Part shown: positions 34,471 through 46,600 of the stretch, one piece after another | Layout: each line of letters opens with the position of its first letter | Position numbering within the stretch: position 1 is the stretch's first letter | DNA from: Platanthera guangdongensis | Taxonomy: Eukaryota > Streptophyta > Magnoliopsida > Asparagales > Orchidaceae | DNA: 64,000 nucleotides | NCBI GenBank assembly: GCA_039583875.1 | Contig: CM077166.1 | Coordinates: 80,040,564-80,104,563 of the forward strand | Direction of reading: 5' to 3' | Made by a program: the position numbers and the translations under genes | Notes under the pieces: model-generated | What the model saw: only the letters and a program-made list of their open reading frames with translations | What the model was told of the DNA's origin: nothing | The model's database searches: none

Positions 34471-35947
34471 CTAATTTATGTTCAACATACCTAATTCAAT
34501 TTTGAAATTATTGAATTTAGTTTCATCTAAAGGTTTTGTGAACATGTCAGCAATTTGTAAATCAGTGTTAACAAATTCTAAAGAAATATCTTCTTTCTCT
34601 ACATGGTCTCTAAGAAAATAGTATCTTATTTCAATATGCTTTGTTCTACTATGACAAACAGGATTATGAGCAATAGAAATAGCACTGGTAGAATCACATA
34701 ATAAAGGCGTTCTACTTACCTGAATACCATAATCTTCTAACTGATGTTGTATCCACAACAGATGTGCACAGAAACTTCCTGCAGCAACATACTCAGACTC
34801 AGTTGTGAAAATTGCCACACTAGTCTGCTTCTTACAGCTCCACGACACCAGTCTTCCTCCTAGAAATTGACAGGTGCCTGTTGTGCTTTTCCTATCTACT
34901 TTGCAACCTGCAAAGTCTGCATCTGAATAGCCCATTAGTAAAAAATCTCTATTCCTAGGATACCAAAGGCCGAGATTAGGTGTGCCCTTAAGATATCTCA
35001 AAATCCTTTTAACAGCAGTATAATGAGATTCTTTAGGGCAGGATTGGTACCTAGCACAGACACATGTAGCATACATGATATCTGGTCTACTAGCTGTCAG
35101 ATATAGGAGGGAGCCAACTATCCCTCTATATAAAGATTCATCTACAGGTTTCCCTGCATCATCTTTGCTTAGAGACATACTTGTCCCCATAGGAGTTCTC
35201 ATGATAGTGGATGACTCCATACCATACTTCTTAATTAACTCCTGGGCGAACTTAGACTGGGATATGGACAAGCCATCATTAGTCTGTCTTACTTGGAGAC
35301 CCACGAAGAACTTAAGTTCTCCCATACTGCTCATTTCAAATTTCCCTTGCATAAGTTTTGCAAACTTTCTACAAAGGTTATTCTTAATAGAACCAAATAT
35401 TATGTCATCAACATATATTTGGAGTAGGATAATCTTTCCTTTGGATTCTCTAAGGAATAGAGTCTTGTCTATTTTCCCCCCTTGAGAATTTGTTCTCAAT
35501 GAGGAAAGTAGACAGGGTTTCATATCAAGCCCTTGGAGCTTGTTTTAGCCCATACAAAGCTTTCCTAAGTCTATAAACATAATTAGGTTTGAGTGGATCA
35601 ACAAAACCTGAGGGCTGCTATACATAGACCTCCTCTTTTAAGTCTCCATTCAAGAATGCTGACTTAACATCCATTTGGAATACTTTGAAACCTTGATAAG
35701 CTGCATAGGCAAGGAATAGCCTGATTTCTTCCAACCTTGCCACTGGAGCAAAAGTCTGATCAAAGTAAATGCCCTCTTCCTGCATGTATCCTTTGGCAAC
35801 TAGTCTTGCCTTGTTCTTCACTATGATCCCACTCTCATCAAGCTTGTTTCTATAAATCCACTTTGTCCCTATGACATTATGGCCCTTTGTTTTTGGTACC
35901 AACTCCCAGACCTTGCACCTTCTGAATTGATTTAACTCCTCCTGCAT
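34471..35947 (-). pseudogene. pol: Reverse transcriptase and RNase H of element E
   Basis: The RT opens at 35947 ([33 protein letters not shown]). A stop at 35618 and a frameshift near 35530 separate the two halves. The second half, 35523-34471, is open for 350 codons and carries the catalytic YVDDIIFGS, the linker SRPDIMYATCVCARYQ, and the RNase H domain (GYSDADFAG, TTESEYVAA, CDSTSAISIAHNPV, HIEIRYYFLRD) ending in TKPLDE. This is the copia-type order with RNase H last. It ends 26 bases before the spacer array. Confidence 0.88.
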
Positions 35948-36049
35948 AGCATCAATCCATTATGGGTCTTGAATAGCTTCTTCGTAACTCTTGGGTTCCA
36001 GTTGAGATAAGAAGCTTGAGCAAAGAACTGGATTTAAGTTCCTACTCCT

Positions 36050-37441
36050 TATTTGTACTCCATGTCTTGGATCACCAATGATCTGGTGTGCAGGATGATC
36101 CTTTAACTGTCTAACTGCTGGAGGTAATCTATCAATAGTTTGACCTTATTCAATCTCTTCATTATGCTGCACCTCAAGGTCTTCATTTTCCTCTTAAGTG
36201 TCTTGTACTCCCCCTGGACAGCAACTATCATTTTCCTCATCCTGCTTTGCAGTTGGATCTTCTCTGATAGTAAGCTGGTCCATCTTCTGCTGTATACCTG
36301 TGGAGCTACAAGAACTACTTGGCAACTCACTGTTAATAAGTCTTGATTCATCAAATATGACATGAACTGACTCTTCTACAACTTGAGTAGCCAAATTATA
36401 GACCCTATAAGCCTTACTATTGTTGCTGTACCCAACAAATATCCCATCTTAGGATTTGGCAGCAAACTTAGTTAGGTGAGACTTGTCATTGTTAAGTACA
36501 TAACACTTACAACCAAAGATCCTAAAATAGGACAAGTTTGGTTTTTTGCCCTTCATAACCTCATAGGGTGTCTTTTTGTGGCTTTTGGTGATGGAAGCCC
36601 TATTGAGGACATGGCATGCAGTGTTTACTGCCTCAACCCAAAAATATTCTGGGAGAGTAATATCACTCAATAGTGTTCTTCCAGCCTCAATCAATGTGCT
36701 ATTCTTTCTTTCAGTAATAAAATTTTGCTGTGTTGTTCTATGTGAGGAGAATTCCTAATGAATCCCAAATTCTTCACACAACCTTGTCATACTTTCAGAT
36801 TGGAATTCAGTTCCATGGTCACTTCTGATTTTGACCACTGAACTATCTAATTCATTCTGAATTTGTTTGACAAAATTGCAGAAGACATTTGGGGTTTCAG
36901 ATTTCTGCATCAGAAAGAATACCCATGAAAATCTAGAATAGTCATCTACTACCATGAAAGTATAGACCTTCCTACCAAGACTATGAACAGGCATAGGACC
37001 AAATATATACATATGCAAGAGGTATAATCACCTCACAGAGTCCTTGGTTTCTAGGCTATGAAAGGAGGATCTGGTCTGCTTGCCTTTTTGACAAGCTGAG
37101 CATATCCCATCCTTATAGCACTTAACCTGAGGACCATTCCTCACTAACTCTTTACTAAAGAGTTAGTCAATAGTCTTGTAATTAAGATAAGCTGGCCTCT
37201 TATGCCATTTGACACAATGAGAGGCTTTCTCATCAGCCACAAGACAAATAGGAGAATTTTTATTCTCACACTCAAAATTTAGGCAATATACATTTCTATT
37301 TCTATAGCCAGTCAATATGACTTTTTGGTCACTAGACCTCTTGATATGACACCCATTTTTGATAAATGAAATGTCATATCCAAGATCACTCAGCTGGCTT
37401 ATGCTTATTAGGTTGTGTTTCAAACCCTTCACATAAGCCAC
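36050..37441 (-). pseudogene. pol: Integrase of element E, degraded
   Basis: The GAG-pre-integrase segment is at 37441-37163 (VKGLKHNLISISQLSDLGYD). A TAG follows the last codon at 37163. The catalytic core at 37018-36755 has VVDDYSRFSWVFF and IRSDHGTEFQ, which hold the first two acidic residues. A TAG at 36755 (Asn-Ser-stop region) breaks the frame before the NSTLIEAGRTLLSD block at 36694. The C-terminal part has FRIFGCKCYVLNN and ESVHVIFDES near 36370. Stops also occur at 36449 and near 36103. Confidence 0.85.
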
Positions 37442-37469
37442 TTGAGTGATAGTGATTGAGTTGGTAGAG

Positions 37470-39670
37470 ATGCTACCAAACCCTTTGATGACTCATTTTT
37501 CATAACCACCAAAGATTACTTTAGGCCCATTCAGTTTTGGTGAGTAGTCCTTCAGCAATCCTCTTGTTCCAGTCATGGGCCTGAAACATACACTGTCCAA
37601 GTACCATATAGGGGCATGGCATCTTGGACTCACCTGCAACGAAGATTACTTAACCTTAGAACCCAAATAACTTTTGGGTCCTTGGTTCAAGTTAGCCTGA
37701 AACTTGACAAATCTGCCTGCAGCTTTTCTAACAGGTAGATTGTTATTCTCCCTGACACTGATATTATGCCAACAGTCTAAGGCATAATGGCCTATCTTGC
37801 CACAGCACCAGCACTCATACTTATTATACCTCTTTTTAGGTACAATCTTAGCTGTATTGTTAGCAGCAGATCTCTTGTTTTGTGCTGGGGCTTTGCCTTT
37901 CTTATTGGGTTGTGCAGCCTAATAAATTCTCTTAAAGCCTAATCCTGCCTTACCCTTTTGAAACACAAAGTCATCAATTAGGGGTAGGACAGATTTTGGT
38001 TTAGAGAAACTAGCCACTATCTCCTTCTCTTTCTGAAGTCTATCTTCTAGACTCTTGATCTGATCATTTTTGAATGTGATTGTACCCATCTAAATAACTG
38101 TGATGTTTTTCAGCCTGGCAATCTCATTCATCTTCTGATCCAGAAGCTTATCTGAATCAGATGGAGCCATCTTAAGAGCTGCAATTTCCTTAGCCAGATT
38201 TTTGGCCAGGTTTTTTCTTCTCTTGAGTTCCTGCAACAAATCCCCATATTCATCTATCAGCTGGTGAATATCTACTTCAGATTCAGACCCATCCACATCT
38301 ATTGATGCAGATGCATCTGATTTTGACCCAGTGAAGTAATCAGAATCTACAGATGAACTTATTACCTTACTGGGGCCAGGTTGATCCTGGCACTGGTCTT
38401 CTTCATACATAGCCATCAGTCCTTTGCACTGATTGTCTTCTTGCTCATAGATAGAGTCTAGTAATTTCAGGAACTCATCCTCTTCTTCAGTTGCAAACAA
38501 ACGAATATAAGACTCAGCCTCAAATTCAGACTCTGAAGTTGATTGATCTGTCCAACTTTTCTCTTTCTTAGCTACCAAAGATTTCTCCTTCTTACTCTTG
38601 TGTTGAGACTTCTTTTTATCAGTAGACTCCTTCCTTTTGTCTGTACAGTCATCCACAACATGTCCAGGTCTATTGCAGCAGTAGCAAATAATCTTTGATG
38701 TAGTTGACTTTCTTGGCTTTGTCCCACTCTTGTCCTTCTTGGATGATTTCCTCTTCTGATAATAGTCATGCCTGGACTGAGATGAGGATGGCTTAGATTT
38801 TCACTACTTCTGAAACTGCCTAGTGAAAGCAGCAAAGTCTTCATTTGAAATACTGCTGTCTGAACTGGGATTATCAGAATTTTCTGAGTTCACTTCTGCA
38901 TCTTTCTTAGGAGAAGATGGAGACATTCTCCTATTATTCCTTGTGGCTTCTACCTTGAAGTCCATAGATTTTTCTCTATGGTCAACCTTTGTATATTTTT
39001 CTTCCTCCTTTCCGGCCAACAGCTCCATCTCATATGACAGCAATTTACCAAACAGTGTTGGAGGTGAAATCTCTGCCAGTCTGGCCACTTGCCTTATGGC
39101 ACAGATCTTTGTATCCCAATCTTTAGTCAAAGACCTAAGGAATTTGTCATTTAGTTCATATGTACTGTAAATTCTTGCATAGGACATCAGTTCATTTACA
39201 ATTCTGTAGAACTTCTTATAACATTTAGTTATACTATCAGACTTTGCTTCTCTGAAACTCTCATACTCTTGATTAAACATAAACTTTCTATCTTGCCTAA
39301 CCTCTTCAGAACCCTCCATGTAGACAACCAATGTGTCCCACATTTTCTTGGAAGTTTTACAGTGAATCAGATTCTGGAATGTTGAATCATCTATGGCACT
39401 TACTATAATAGTTTGTGCTCTTTTATCCATTGTAGCCAAGATGATCTCATCCTTTGTCATTTCTGAAAAATCCTTAGGAATCCTCTGATTTGCATCAAGA
39501 ACAAAAACCTTCATTGGAATATATGGTCCTTCCTGAACTGTTATATAAATTCTGGGATCAGATGCCTCCATAAATAATCTGACCCTCTCCTTCCATATTC
39601 CAAAAATTTCCTTCCTACAGATGGGAAACTTCATTGAACCAAGTTCTTTATGGTTTTCTCCTGAACCCAT
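37470..39670 (-). pseudogene. gag: gag and protease of element E, degraded
   Basis: Gag starts at the ATG 39670 and is open for 288 codons (KMWDTLVVYMEGSEEV, the copia-type Gag fold). TAG and TGA occur together at 38804-38799; the same frame then continues to 38090 with a zinc knuckle CYCCNRPGHVVDDC (near 38690), a Lys/Glu-rich stretch and a coiled coil. A second knuckle, CWCCGKIGHYALDC, is near 37800. Both have CX2CX4HX4C spacing. The protease motif near 37600 reads WYLDSVC where WYLDSGC is expected, so the catalytic Gly is Val. Further stops fall near 38090, 37920 and 37650. Confidence 0.85.
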
Positions 39671-39746
39671 CTTCTTTAACTTAGTTCTGTAATTTATTCT
39701 GCCTCACAGATCTTACTCAGACAGTTATGTCTTTCTTTGAGTAACC

Positions 39747-39760
39747 TCCCTCTGATAGCA
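39747..39760 (-). other. Primer binding site of element E, mutated
   Basis: On the minus strand TGCTATCAGAGGG follows the 5' LTR by two bases. It differs from TGGTATCAGAGC at the third base and at the end. Confidence 0.7.
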
Positions 39761-40766
39761 CTTGAAAGAATTGTTCTTAAACACTTAGAGGGGGGTGAAT
39801 AGGTATAATTCCTTTTTCTTCTAAAGCAGAACTTTTAATACAGTTAATTAACAAACACAGATAGTTCTACAGCTATCTCAGCATAGAAATAATAATACAC
39901 ACACACATTCACAAATTGCATATTGATTTATAGTGGTTCCCCAAGGTCTGGGTACATCCACTTTCCCCCTTCGCCTATCTAGCAGTGTGCTAAAGTCGTC
40001 CTAACTTCTTTCCTTCTTCTCAGATCCTCAGATCTTACAGCTCAGAGCCCAAACAAGGTTCCTACAACTTAGAGTGAGTCCAGACTCCTACAGCTCAGGC
40101 AATCTACCCTACCTCAGCCTTCAACAAGGCCTACAACTCAGAGATCAAAATCTCCTACAACTCAGGCTCACAACCCTACCTCAGCCTACAACAAGTCCTA
40201 CCACTCAGAGAACTATTTCTCCTACAACTCAGCCTTTATAAATTAGGCATACAACTCAGATCTTAAAAAGATCCTACAGTAAATATATGTAAATCTAAAA
40301 TTTAACCACCACCCTGGTTGAGAGAGAAATAATGGACAGTTTCTTGATCAGTTTTTGACAGAATATGATGATAGAGATCTACCTGACTTAGCTTTCTTCA
40401 AAGCTTCTTGAATTCGAACACATTAGGGTTGATCTCCTTTGAAGTTGATCTTCAATCAGATTCTTTCTTGAAATTCAGAAATCAATCTGAATCCTTCTTG
40501 GCAGACTGGTTCAAACTCTCCACTTGAGAGACTTGTTGATGTAAGTCCCTCTCTTCACTTGAATAGATGGAGCTCTCTCTCTCCAACTTCTTCTGAAGAT
40601 TCTTCTGAATTCTCCTTTGAATTCTCTTGACAAAATTTGAGTAGATCACCACTTCAGAATGTCTTCTTAGATCTTCTGTTGAAAATCTTCTTTTGGTTTT
40701 TTGTTTATCTTATGTGTGTAATACTTCTTCTTATTGTTGTTTTTTTTCTGTTGAAAGAGAATGTCC

Positions 40767-40774
40767 TTATATAG
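40767..40774 (-). promoter_or_regulatory. TATA box of the element E 5' LTR
   Basis: TATATAAG on the minus strand, in GTCTATATAAGGAC, lies about 140 bp downstream of the palindrome array. The 3' LTR has the same box at 30343-30350. Confidence 0.65.
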
Positions 40775-40908
40775 ACTTTCTCTATGGTAACTGACTGATC
40801 CGGTTTCTAACGAACTTCTGACAGCACTGACAGTTGCAGTAGACCGGTTGGATATGGCAGCTGTCAAGTCTTCCAGTCACTTCTTGAAACTCTGTCTCTG
40901 TCAGCAAA

Positions 40909-41432
40909 GTGTCGAGACTGTACTTCATCATGTGTCGACACAAGTAGACTAAGTGTCGACACAAGCCTTGCTGGTGCCGACACAGCTCTCTTGGTGTTGA
41001 CACTGCTTCTCGACACAGCTTCTGTAGAATTTGTCGACACTAGTTCTGTTGTGTCGACACAGTCACTTCATCTCTTCACAAAAATCAACTTTGTTGAAAC
41101 TCTGCTATGTGTCGACACAAGTCCTTTGTGTCGACACAGTTGATGTTTGACAAAGTATTCTGTGTGTCGACACTACCTCTATGTGTCGACTCAGTTGATG
41201 TCGACTAAGCTTTCTATGTGTGTCGACACTGCCTCTGTGTATCGACACAGTTGATGTCGACTAAGCTCTCTCTCTATGTCGACACTGCCTCTGTGTGTGG
41301 ACACAGTTTCTTTCTATGTCGACACAGCCTTTCCAAGTGTCGACACAGTTGACTCCAAGTGTCGACACAACTTTTCTCCAGTGTCGACACAAGCCTTCAT
41401 AAGTGTCGACACGGCTTCTTCTAGTGTCAACT
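40909..41432 (-). repeat. Array of GTGTCGACAC palindromes in the 5' LTR of element E
   Basis: The array matches 30486-30990 copy for copy, with single-base changes that have broken some units (for example GTGTCAACTC near 41425). Confidence 0.92.
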
Positions 41433-41581
41433 CGTGGACTTAGAAACTTTTTCCTGCATTCTTGCATTTTCTTAACCTGCACATATAAACTCAAAATAAC
41501 ATCAAAATACACTTTGATGCATATCATTGAGTAAGGTGAGGCGTCTTCAAATCTGGTACACATTTTCTAATGTACCCAATA

Positions 41582-41586
41582 GCCCC
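41582..41586. other. Target site duplication of element E, right copy (GCCCC)
   Basis: Identical to 29335-29339. Confidence 0.92.
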
Positions 41587-42175
41587 TTATGAGGCTTTAT
41601 ACGGGCGGAGATGCTGGACTCCTTTATCTTGGGTCCAAGATGAGGATCCGAAGGCACTTGGCTCAGAGTTTGTCTAGGATAGTAATGCTCAAGCGTGGTT
41701 GATTCGAGACAAGATGTTGGAGGCCTAGAGTAGACATGCCAAGTATTACGATGCTCAGGATCGTCAGGTAGAGTTTCAGGTAGGAGATCGGGTGTTTTTG
41801 AAGATACGACTGATGCATGGAGTCTAGCGGGTGCGTGGTCGTAAAAAGCTCAGCCCGAGATACATGGGGCCTTACAGGATCCTGAAGCGGATCGGCCCCT
41901 TCGCTTACAGACTGGAGTTGCCGCTAGAACTAGCAGGGTTGCACGATGTCTTCCACGTCTCCTCCCTCAGGAGAGCTCTACTTCGGCCGGAGTAGCAGAT
42001 TACGACTACAGATGGGCCTATAGCCTTTGATCGATCGGTGCACCTGGAGCCGATCCGGATAGACGATACTGGGATGCGGGTCTTGTGGTGCAAGAAGGTT
42101 CCGCTGGTCAAGGTCTTGTGGAGGAATCATGGACAAGAGGAGCACACATGGGATCCACAGGACTTGATGCAATAA
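41582..42175 (+). pseudogene. pol: Integrase C-terminus and chromodomain of D copy 2
   Basis: The segment picks up exactly where 29339 stopped (YEALYGRRCW-type sequence). TAG at 41726 matches the TAG at 10745 of copy 1. Then come GPYRILKRI, LHDVFHVSSLRR and a chromodomain (VKVLWRNHGQEEHTWD near 42110-42160), ended by TAA at 42173, the same codon as 11192. A TAG at 41826 region and TAG near 41992 are not shared. Bases 42176-42309 are noncoding up to LTR3. Confidence 0.85.
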
Positions 42176-42470
42176 TGGTACCCGGGACTTTTCACGTTAG
42201 GTAACCCCGTTAACCTCTCGGGATGGTACATTTTATTTCTCGTACTTGAAACCCCGTAGGCCTAACTTGAATTTCGAGGATGAAATCTTTATTTTTATGT
42301 ATTGGGATTTGTAACATCTCTCAGACAACTAGACCACTCGGATATTTTGTCATGACTGGGTCATAACAAAACCCTGGGAAGCATTAAAAGGACTAATGAC
42401 ACCCAATGTAACACCCCAAAACGTACAGGCCAATAGGACCGAGCGGGACAAAAACTGGGCTGGACGGAAA

Positions 42471-42949
42471 TCGTCGGGCTGTAGGCGGCGCAATAGTTGG
42501 ACTGGGGGCGATAGAATCATCGGGATGGGCGCGTCGTAATAGTCGGGCTGGTGGCGGTGCAATCGTCGGGCTGGGGGCGTCACAATCGTGGTGCTAGGGG
42601 CAGCGCAATTATGTGGCTTGGGGAGGTGCAATCATGGGGCTGGGGGCGGCGCAATCGTGGGGCTGGGGGCGGCGCAATCGTGGGGCTGGGGGCGGCGCAA
42701 TCGTCGGGCTGGGGGCGACGCAATCGTCGGGCTGGGGGCGGCGCAATCGTCAGGCTGGGGGCGGCACAATTGTCGGGCACGGCCCGACGATTTCGTCAGG
42801 CACGGCCCTGCGCAGTCGTCGGGCACGGCCCGGCGCAGTCGTCGGGCACGGCCCGGCGCAGTCGTCGGGCACGGCCCGGCGCAGTCGTCGGGCACGGCCC
42901 GGCGCAGTCGTCGGGCACGGCCCGACGCAATCGTCGGGCAGAGCCCGAA
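42471..42949 (+). repeat. 23-bp tandem array in D LTR3, expanded
   Basis: About 21 units by length against about 14 in LTR2. The last part (42780-42930) is a run of near-identical units with GTCGGGCACGGCCCGAC, a 7-bp inverted repeat around ACG. These units look recently multiplied compared with the earlier GGGCTGGGGGC units. Confidence 0.9.
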
Positions 42950-43554
42950 GAAAGCCTAGAGCAAGGCTGAGCGAAGTTGACGAATGGAATAGCCATGGAG
43001 GCTCCGTAACTCCGACTTTAATGATGCTTTTATTCCTCTGAGGGAGAGGAGGAGTTTTTTGGAGGTGACCGGCCATTAATTTGGTTCAGCCCCCTTTATT
43101 TTGTTGAAACCGAAGGGGTGAGATAATGGCCATTAATGGAGTTAATGACATTTGGGTAGTTACAAGCCTCCTCTCCAAAATTTCCTCTTTAAGGACCTTC
43201 GCCAGGATACGTGCAGGCGTTTCGCCCGTTCCGATCTCAATTTCGTGAAGGTTGCTGTGGAGGTTGCATAAGAGCTTAAGCCGGCGGCCAAAAATGGCAA
43301 GGAGGAAAAGTACACATCTTCCGGCCGCAAATCAGGTCCTCCTCTGCTCCATCTTCATGGGTTAGATCTCAGAAATCTTTAGAGATGAGAATCAGGCTCA
43401 ATTGAACACGATCTAGTGGAATTTTCCACTAATTTTCCGTGAAAATGAAATTGTCGGTTCGTCAGAATCTGCCGTCTCCGGCAGCCAAACCACCTTCGGC
43501 CGATAGCCCTCAGCTCAACGGAGGTGGTGGTGGCGGTGGTTGGCCAGGGTGTTG

Positions 43555-43559
43555 GCCTG
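43555..43559. other. Target site duplication of element F, left copy (GCCTG)
   Basis: The right copy at 55293-55297 is GCCGC. The uninterrupted LTR2 has GCCGG here (GGTGGCCGGGTGG near 12400), so each copy carries one change. Confidence 0.7.
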
Positions 43560-45112
43560 TGTTGAATTTTCTCAAAGTGCTCTACGAGATAGTCTGATGC
43601 CAAATGAATATTCTCAGATCTATCAAGATCACACCTTGATCAAGCGGAAACCAGGAAAGGAAGCTCAAACACCAAATGCATGTAGAAGGAACAAGCAGAT
43701 CATGTATTTATTTACTTCTTTACAAGGCGAGGTATACGTGTCGAGACATGATTTCGCCAGTACACAAGGAAAAACAAAAAAAATCAAAACAATCCGAGCG
43801 AATAGAAGTAGAGACCGCCGAGACAGCCCAGTCCGCCAAAGTCGTCAAGCCCGCCCGAACTGCTGCTGCTAGAAGTCGAATAGAACACGGAGTATGACGA
43901 GACCGCGAGGTCACGCGGACATGTCGTTATTCACTGACTGCTGATGAACGGAAAAACAGATCGCCTACCTGCCCGAGTCCGGCAGACAGGTTCTTGAACT
44001 TGGAAAACTGAAGCAGAGAAACCTGAAAAGTCGTAGAAGCGACCTGCTGAGACCTCCGATTGTAACTGCAAACTTCAATGATCCTTACTGAAGTCAAAGC
44101 CAAACTCATGGCTCCATAGTGATAGCCGCGCAACCTGCAAAGAGCAATCAGTTATCTCTACTCAACCCACACGGACAGGAAATCCTAGACCGCAACAATT
44201 AACCAAGACTCAACTTACTGTTCACTCAGTTACTGTAGACATATTGGGGGGGTCTATTTGTAGGCAGGGTGAGGAGTGTGGTCACGGCCATAGAGAATAG
44301 AGTCACTGCCCCAGTTCGCGGCTAACACATCCTAGTCCATCGAGTCCGCAAGGACCTAGCCAGACTCCAAACCCTCCAGGCTCCAGGTCAAAAAAAAGAC
44401 CGCTACAATGTGAACACTATGCCAGTCCGCACTGCATGCAAGCACAGTGCCAGTCTGCCACTCAACACAGCATGCGGACATAGCTACAACCCATGCTGCA
44501 TCAGTCTGCACACTATACGCGGACGAAGATGCAATCCACACCGCTCGAAAATAACGCCACAGTCCACCATGAGTCAACGACCTACAGGCAGTCTGCCCAG
44601 TCAACAGCGGACTCTGCGAACACTGCGAACAACATAGACTTGTAACAGAAAATGACCAAGTCCAGCAACCCATCAAGCAACTGGCGTGAGCATGACAGAC
44701 ACAAAAGAACCAGACTGCCAATCATCAGGACAGTCCGCCACAAAGAAAGCGACCAACACCCACTGCATCACCGGAGAGCTAGGCAAGGACCCAAGTCGAT
44801 CTCCAAAAGCAGTCTGCTAAGGCGGACACCACGTACTCAATCAAGTTCGCAACAACACCCGTGGATAACAACCAATCTGCCCGGTTACCATAAGAACTGG
44901 CTTAACTGCAGAAACACAAGTCGAGCAGAGCACCGCCACCAGACTGCCAAAGATAGGCCGCACATGCTGCTCCACAAGAATAGCCAAGCCCCCAAGTCCA
45001 ACCTGGCCAGGTCACCCAGGCCGCAACCATCAGTCCGCCTAGGCCGCGGACTCAGACCGCTCAGACCGCCCGGCCTGCTTCATCACCCACTTTCACTTCA
45101 TAAATTTCAACA
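43560..45112 (-). repeat. F LTR1
   Basis: It begins (plus strand) TGTTGAATTTTC and ends TTTCAACA. Its TATA region reads TACAAATA (44255-44262, minus strand) where LTR2 and LTR3 have TATAAATA, so its promoter is damaged. Scattered GTCCGC and GCGGAC motifs fill the U3 part. Confidence 0.9.
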
Positions 45113-45119
45113 CTGCCCC

Positions 45120-46600
45120 TTGAAGTGAGAAGTGGTGATCAAGCCCAGCAAACCTCGTAACCATTGAAATGGCCCCTTTGACAGCGGCTTCGTGAAGATG
45201 TCAGCAAGATTGTCTTCACTCCGAACATGTCCGACCATAAGAGATCCCTCCAACACCTTCTCCCTTATGAAGTGATACTCGATCTCAATATGCTTGCTCC
45301 TTGCGTGTCAAATTGGATTGTTCACCAGTTTGAGAGCACTCTTATTGTCACCTCGGATCAAAGTAGGACCTTGCACTTCCTCATGAACATCCTCTACAAG
45401 CCTCCTCAACCAGATGGCTTCTCAAGCAGCCAAGGACAAAGCCTTTTACTCTGCTTCTGTAGAATATACGGACACTGAGTCCTGCATTTTGCTACACCAC
45501 GAGATTCAAGTTGATCCACAAGTGAAAACAAACCACGAAGTTGATCTTCGATCATCCGAGTCAATACTATAATCAATATGCATGTATCCAAGCAAAGATA
45601 AGTCTGTGTCCCTTTTATAGAGGAGTCTCATATCAGAAGTTGCCTTGACATCCTTCAAGATATTCTTTCCCGCTACCAGATAGACTTCCTTGACACAGCC
45701 ATAAACCGACTTACTCAGCCAACAGTGTAAGCAATGTCTGGTCTTGTAATCATTAAGTAGATCAAGCTCCACACTAGAGCGCTGAACACCAAGGGATCAG
45801 GAAGAATCCTTCATTCATCTTGTCGAAGCTTCAGATCAAAATCCAGAGGAGTGGAGAAACTCTTCCCTTCCTTCATGCTGAATCGATTCACAATGCGATC
45901 CACATATCCTTTCTGGCAGATGAGTATCCTGCTCTCCTTCCTCTCCACTTCGAGACTGAGAAAGTGATGAAGCTCTCCCAAGTCTTTCATCTCAAAGAGA
46001 ATAGCTAGCTCATCCCTGAGCCTAGCTATCTCCTCCTCAGAATTACATGTGATGATCTTGTCATCAACATACAGCAGGACCTAGACTTAAAGCTCCCCAT
46101 TCTTCTTGATGAACAAGCTTGAATCTGAGTTGGAAGGAAGGTATCCGCAGAATTGGAGATATTCTGCTATCTTCCTATACCAAGCTCTTGGAGCCTACTT
46201 CAACCCATAGAGAGCCTTCCTGAGCTTGCAGACAGTTTGGATGAACTTCAGAGACAAATCCAAGTGGCTGATCCATGAAGATGTCCTTATCAATCTCTCC
46301 GTAAATAAAAGCGTTCTTCACGTCAAGCTGCCACATCCTCCATCCTTGGCAAGCAGCTAAAGCGATCACCACCTGAACCGAAGTCATCTTTGCAACTGGA
46401 CTATATGTCTCCTCATAGTCCTCTTCATACTGTTGTAAGAATCCTCGAGCAAGAAGGCGAGCCTTGTATATATCAATGCTCCCATCAACCTTCTTCTTCA
46501 ACTTGTACACCCACTTGCAAGTCACTGGTGTAATGCCATCAACCTTGGGCACAAGGTCCCAGGTTTCATTCTCCTTGAGAATAGCAATCTCCTCTTTCAT
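45120..46600 (-). pseudogene. pol: RT and RNase H of F1, degraded
   Basis: The RT part 46600-46175 has CKWVYKLKKKVDGSIDIYKARL and QLDVKNAFIYGEID. A TAG and frameshift follow; YVDDKIIT is near 46060 in another frame. The segment 45772-45506 opens RNase H (NDYKTRHCLHCW, IDSDDRRSTSWFVFT). The rest of RNase H down to about 45120 is present but broken by single-base indels when compared with F2. A polypurine tract, TTCAAGGGGCAG, adjoins LTR1 at 45113. Confidence 0.82.

Larger units (their letters stand above)
29340..41581 (-). mobile_element. Element E: Sirevirus-like Ty1/copia, minus strand, complete ends
   Basis: The 12.2-kb element has two LTRs, a 5-bp target duplication, a primer site and a polypurine tract. 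Gene order on the minus strand is gag with two zinc knuckles, protease, integrase, RT, RNase H (the Ty1/copia order), then an extra ORF. The extra ORF and large size fit Sireviruses. All ORFs carry stops or frameshifts. Confidence 0.93.
39763..41581 (-). repeat. 5' LTR of element E
   Basis: It runs from TATTGGGTACATTAG (41581, minus strand; the G of the TG end is changed to A) to CAATTCTTTCA (39763). It matches the 3' LTR throughout. The palindrome array is at 40909-41432 and the TATA box at 40767-40774. Confidence 0.92.
42310..43559 (+). repeat. D LTR3, left part
   Basis: It starts TGTAACATCTCTC, the best-preserved D LTR start in the window. It contains the expanded 23-bp array and matches 11328-12395 of LTR2 outside it. 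It is interrupted by F at 43560 and resumes at 55293. Confidence 0.88.

Noticed and set aside
35075..35485. 136-codon plus-strand open frame opposite the E reverse transcriptase
   Set aside because: It is the antisense shadow of the RT frame, which has the YVDD motif and matches element C.
42350..43076. Open frames on both strands over the array of D LTR3
   Set aside because: Same cause as in LTR2; unit number differs and the frames shift between the two LTRs.
43720..45128. Open frames in F LTR1, up to 158 codons
   Set aside because: They lie in an LTR, are not kept in LTR2 and LTR3, and show no domain.
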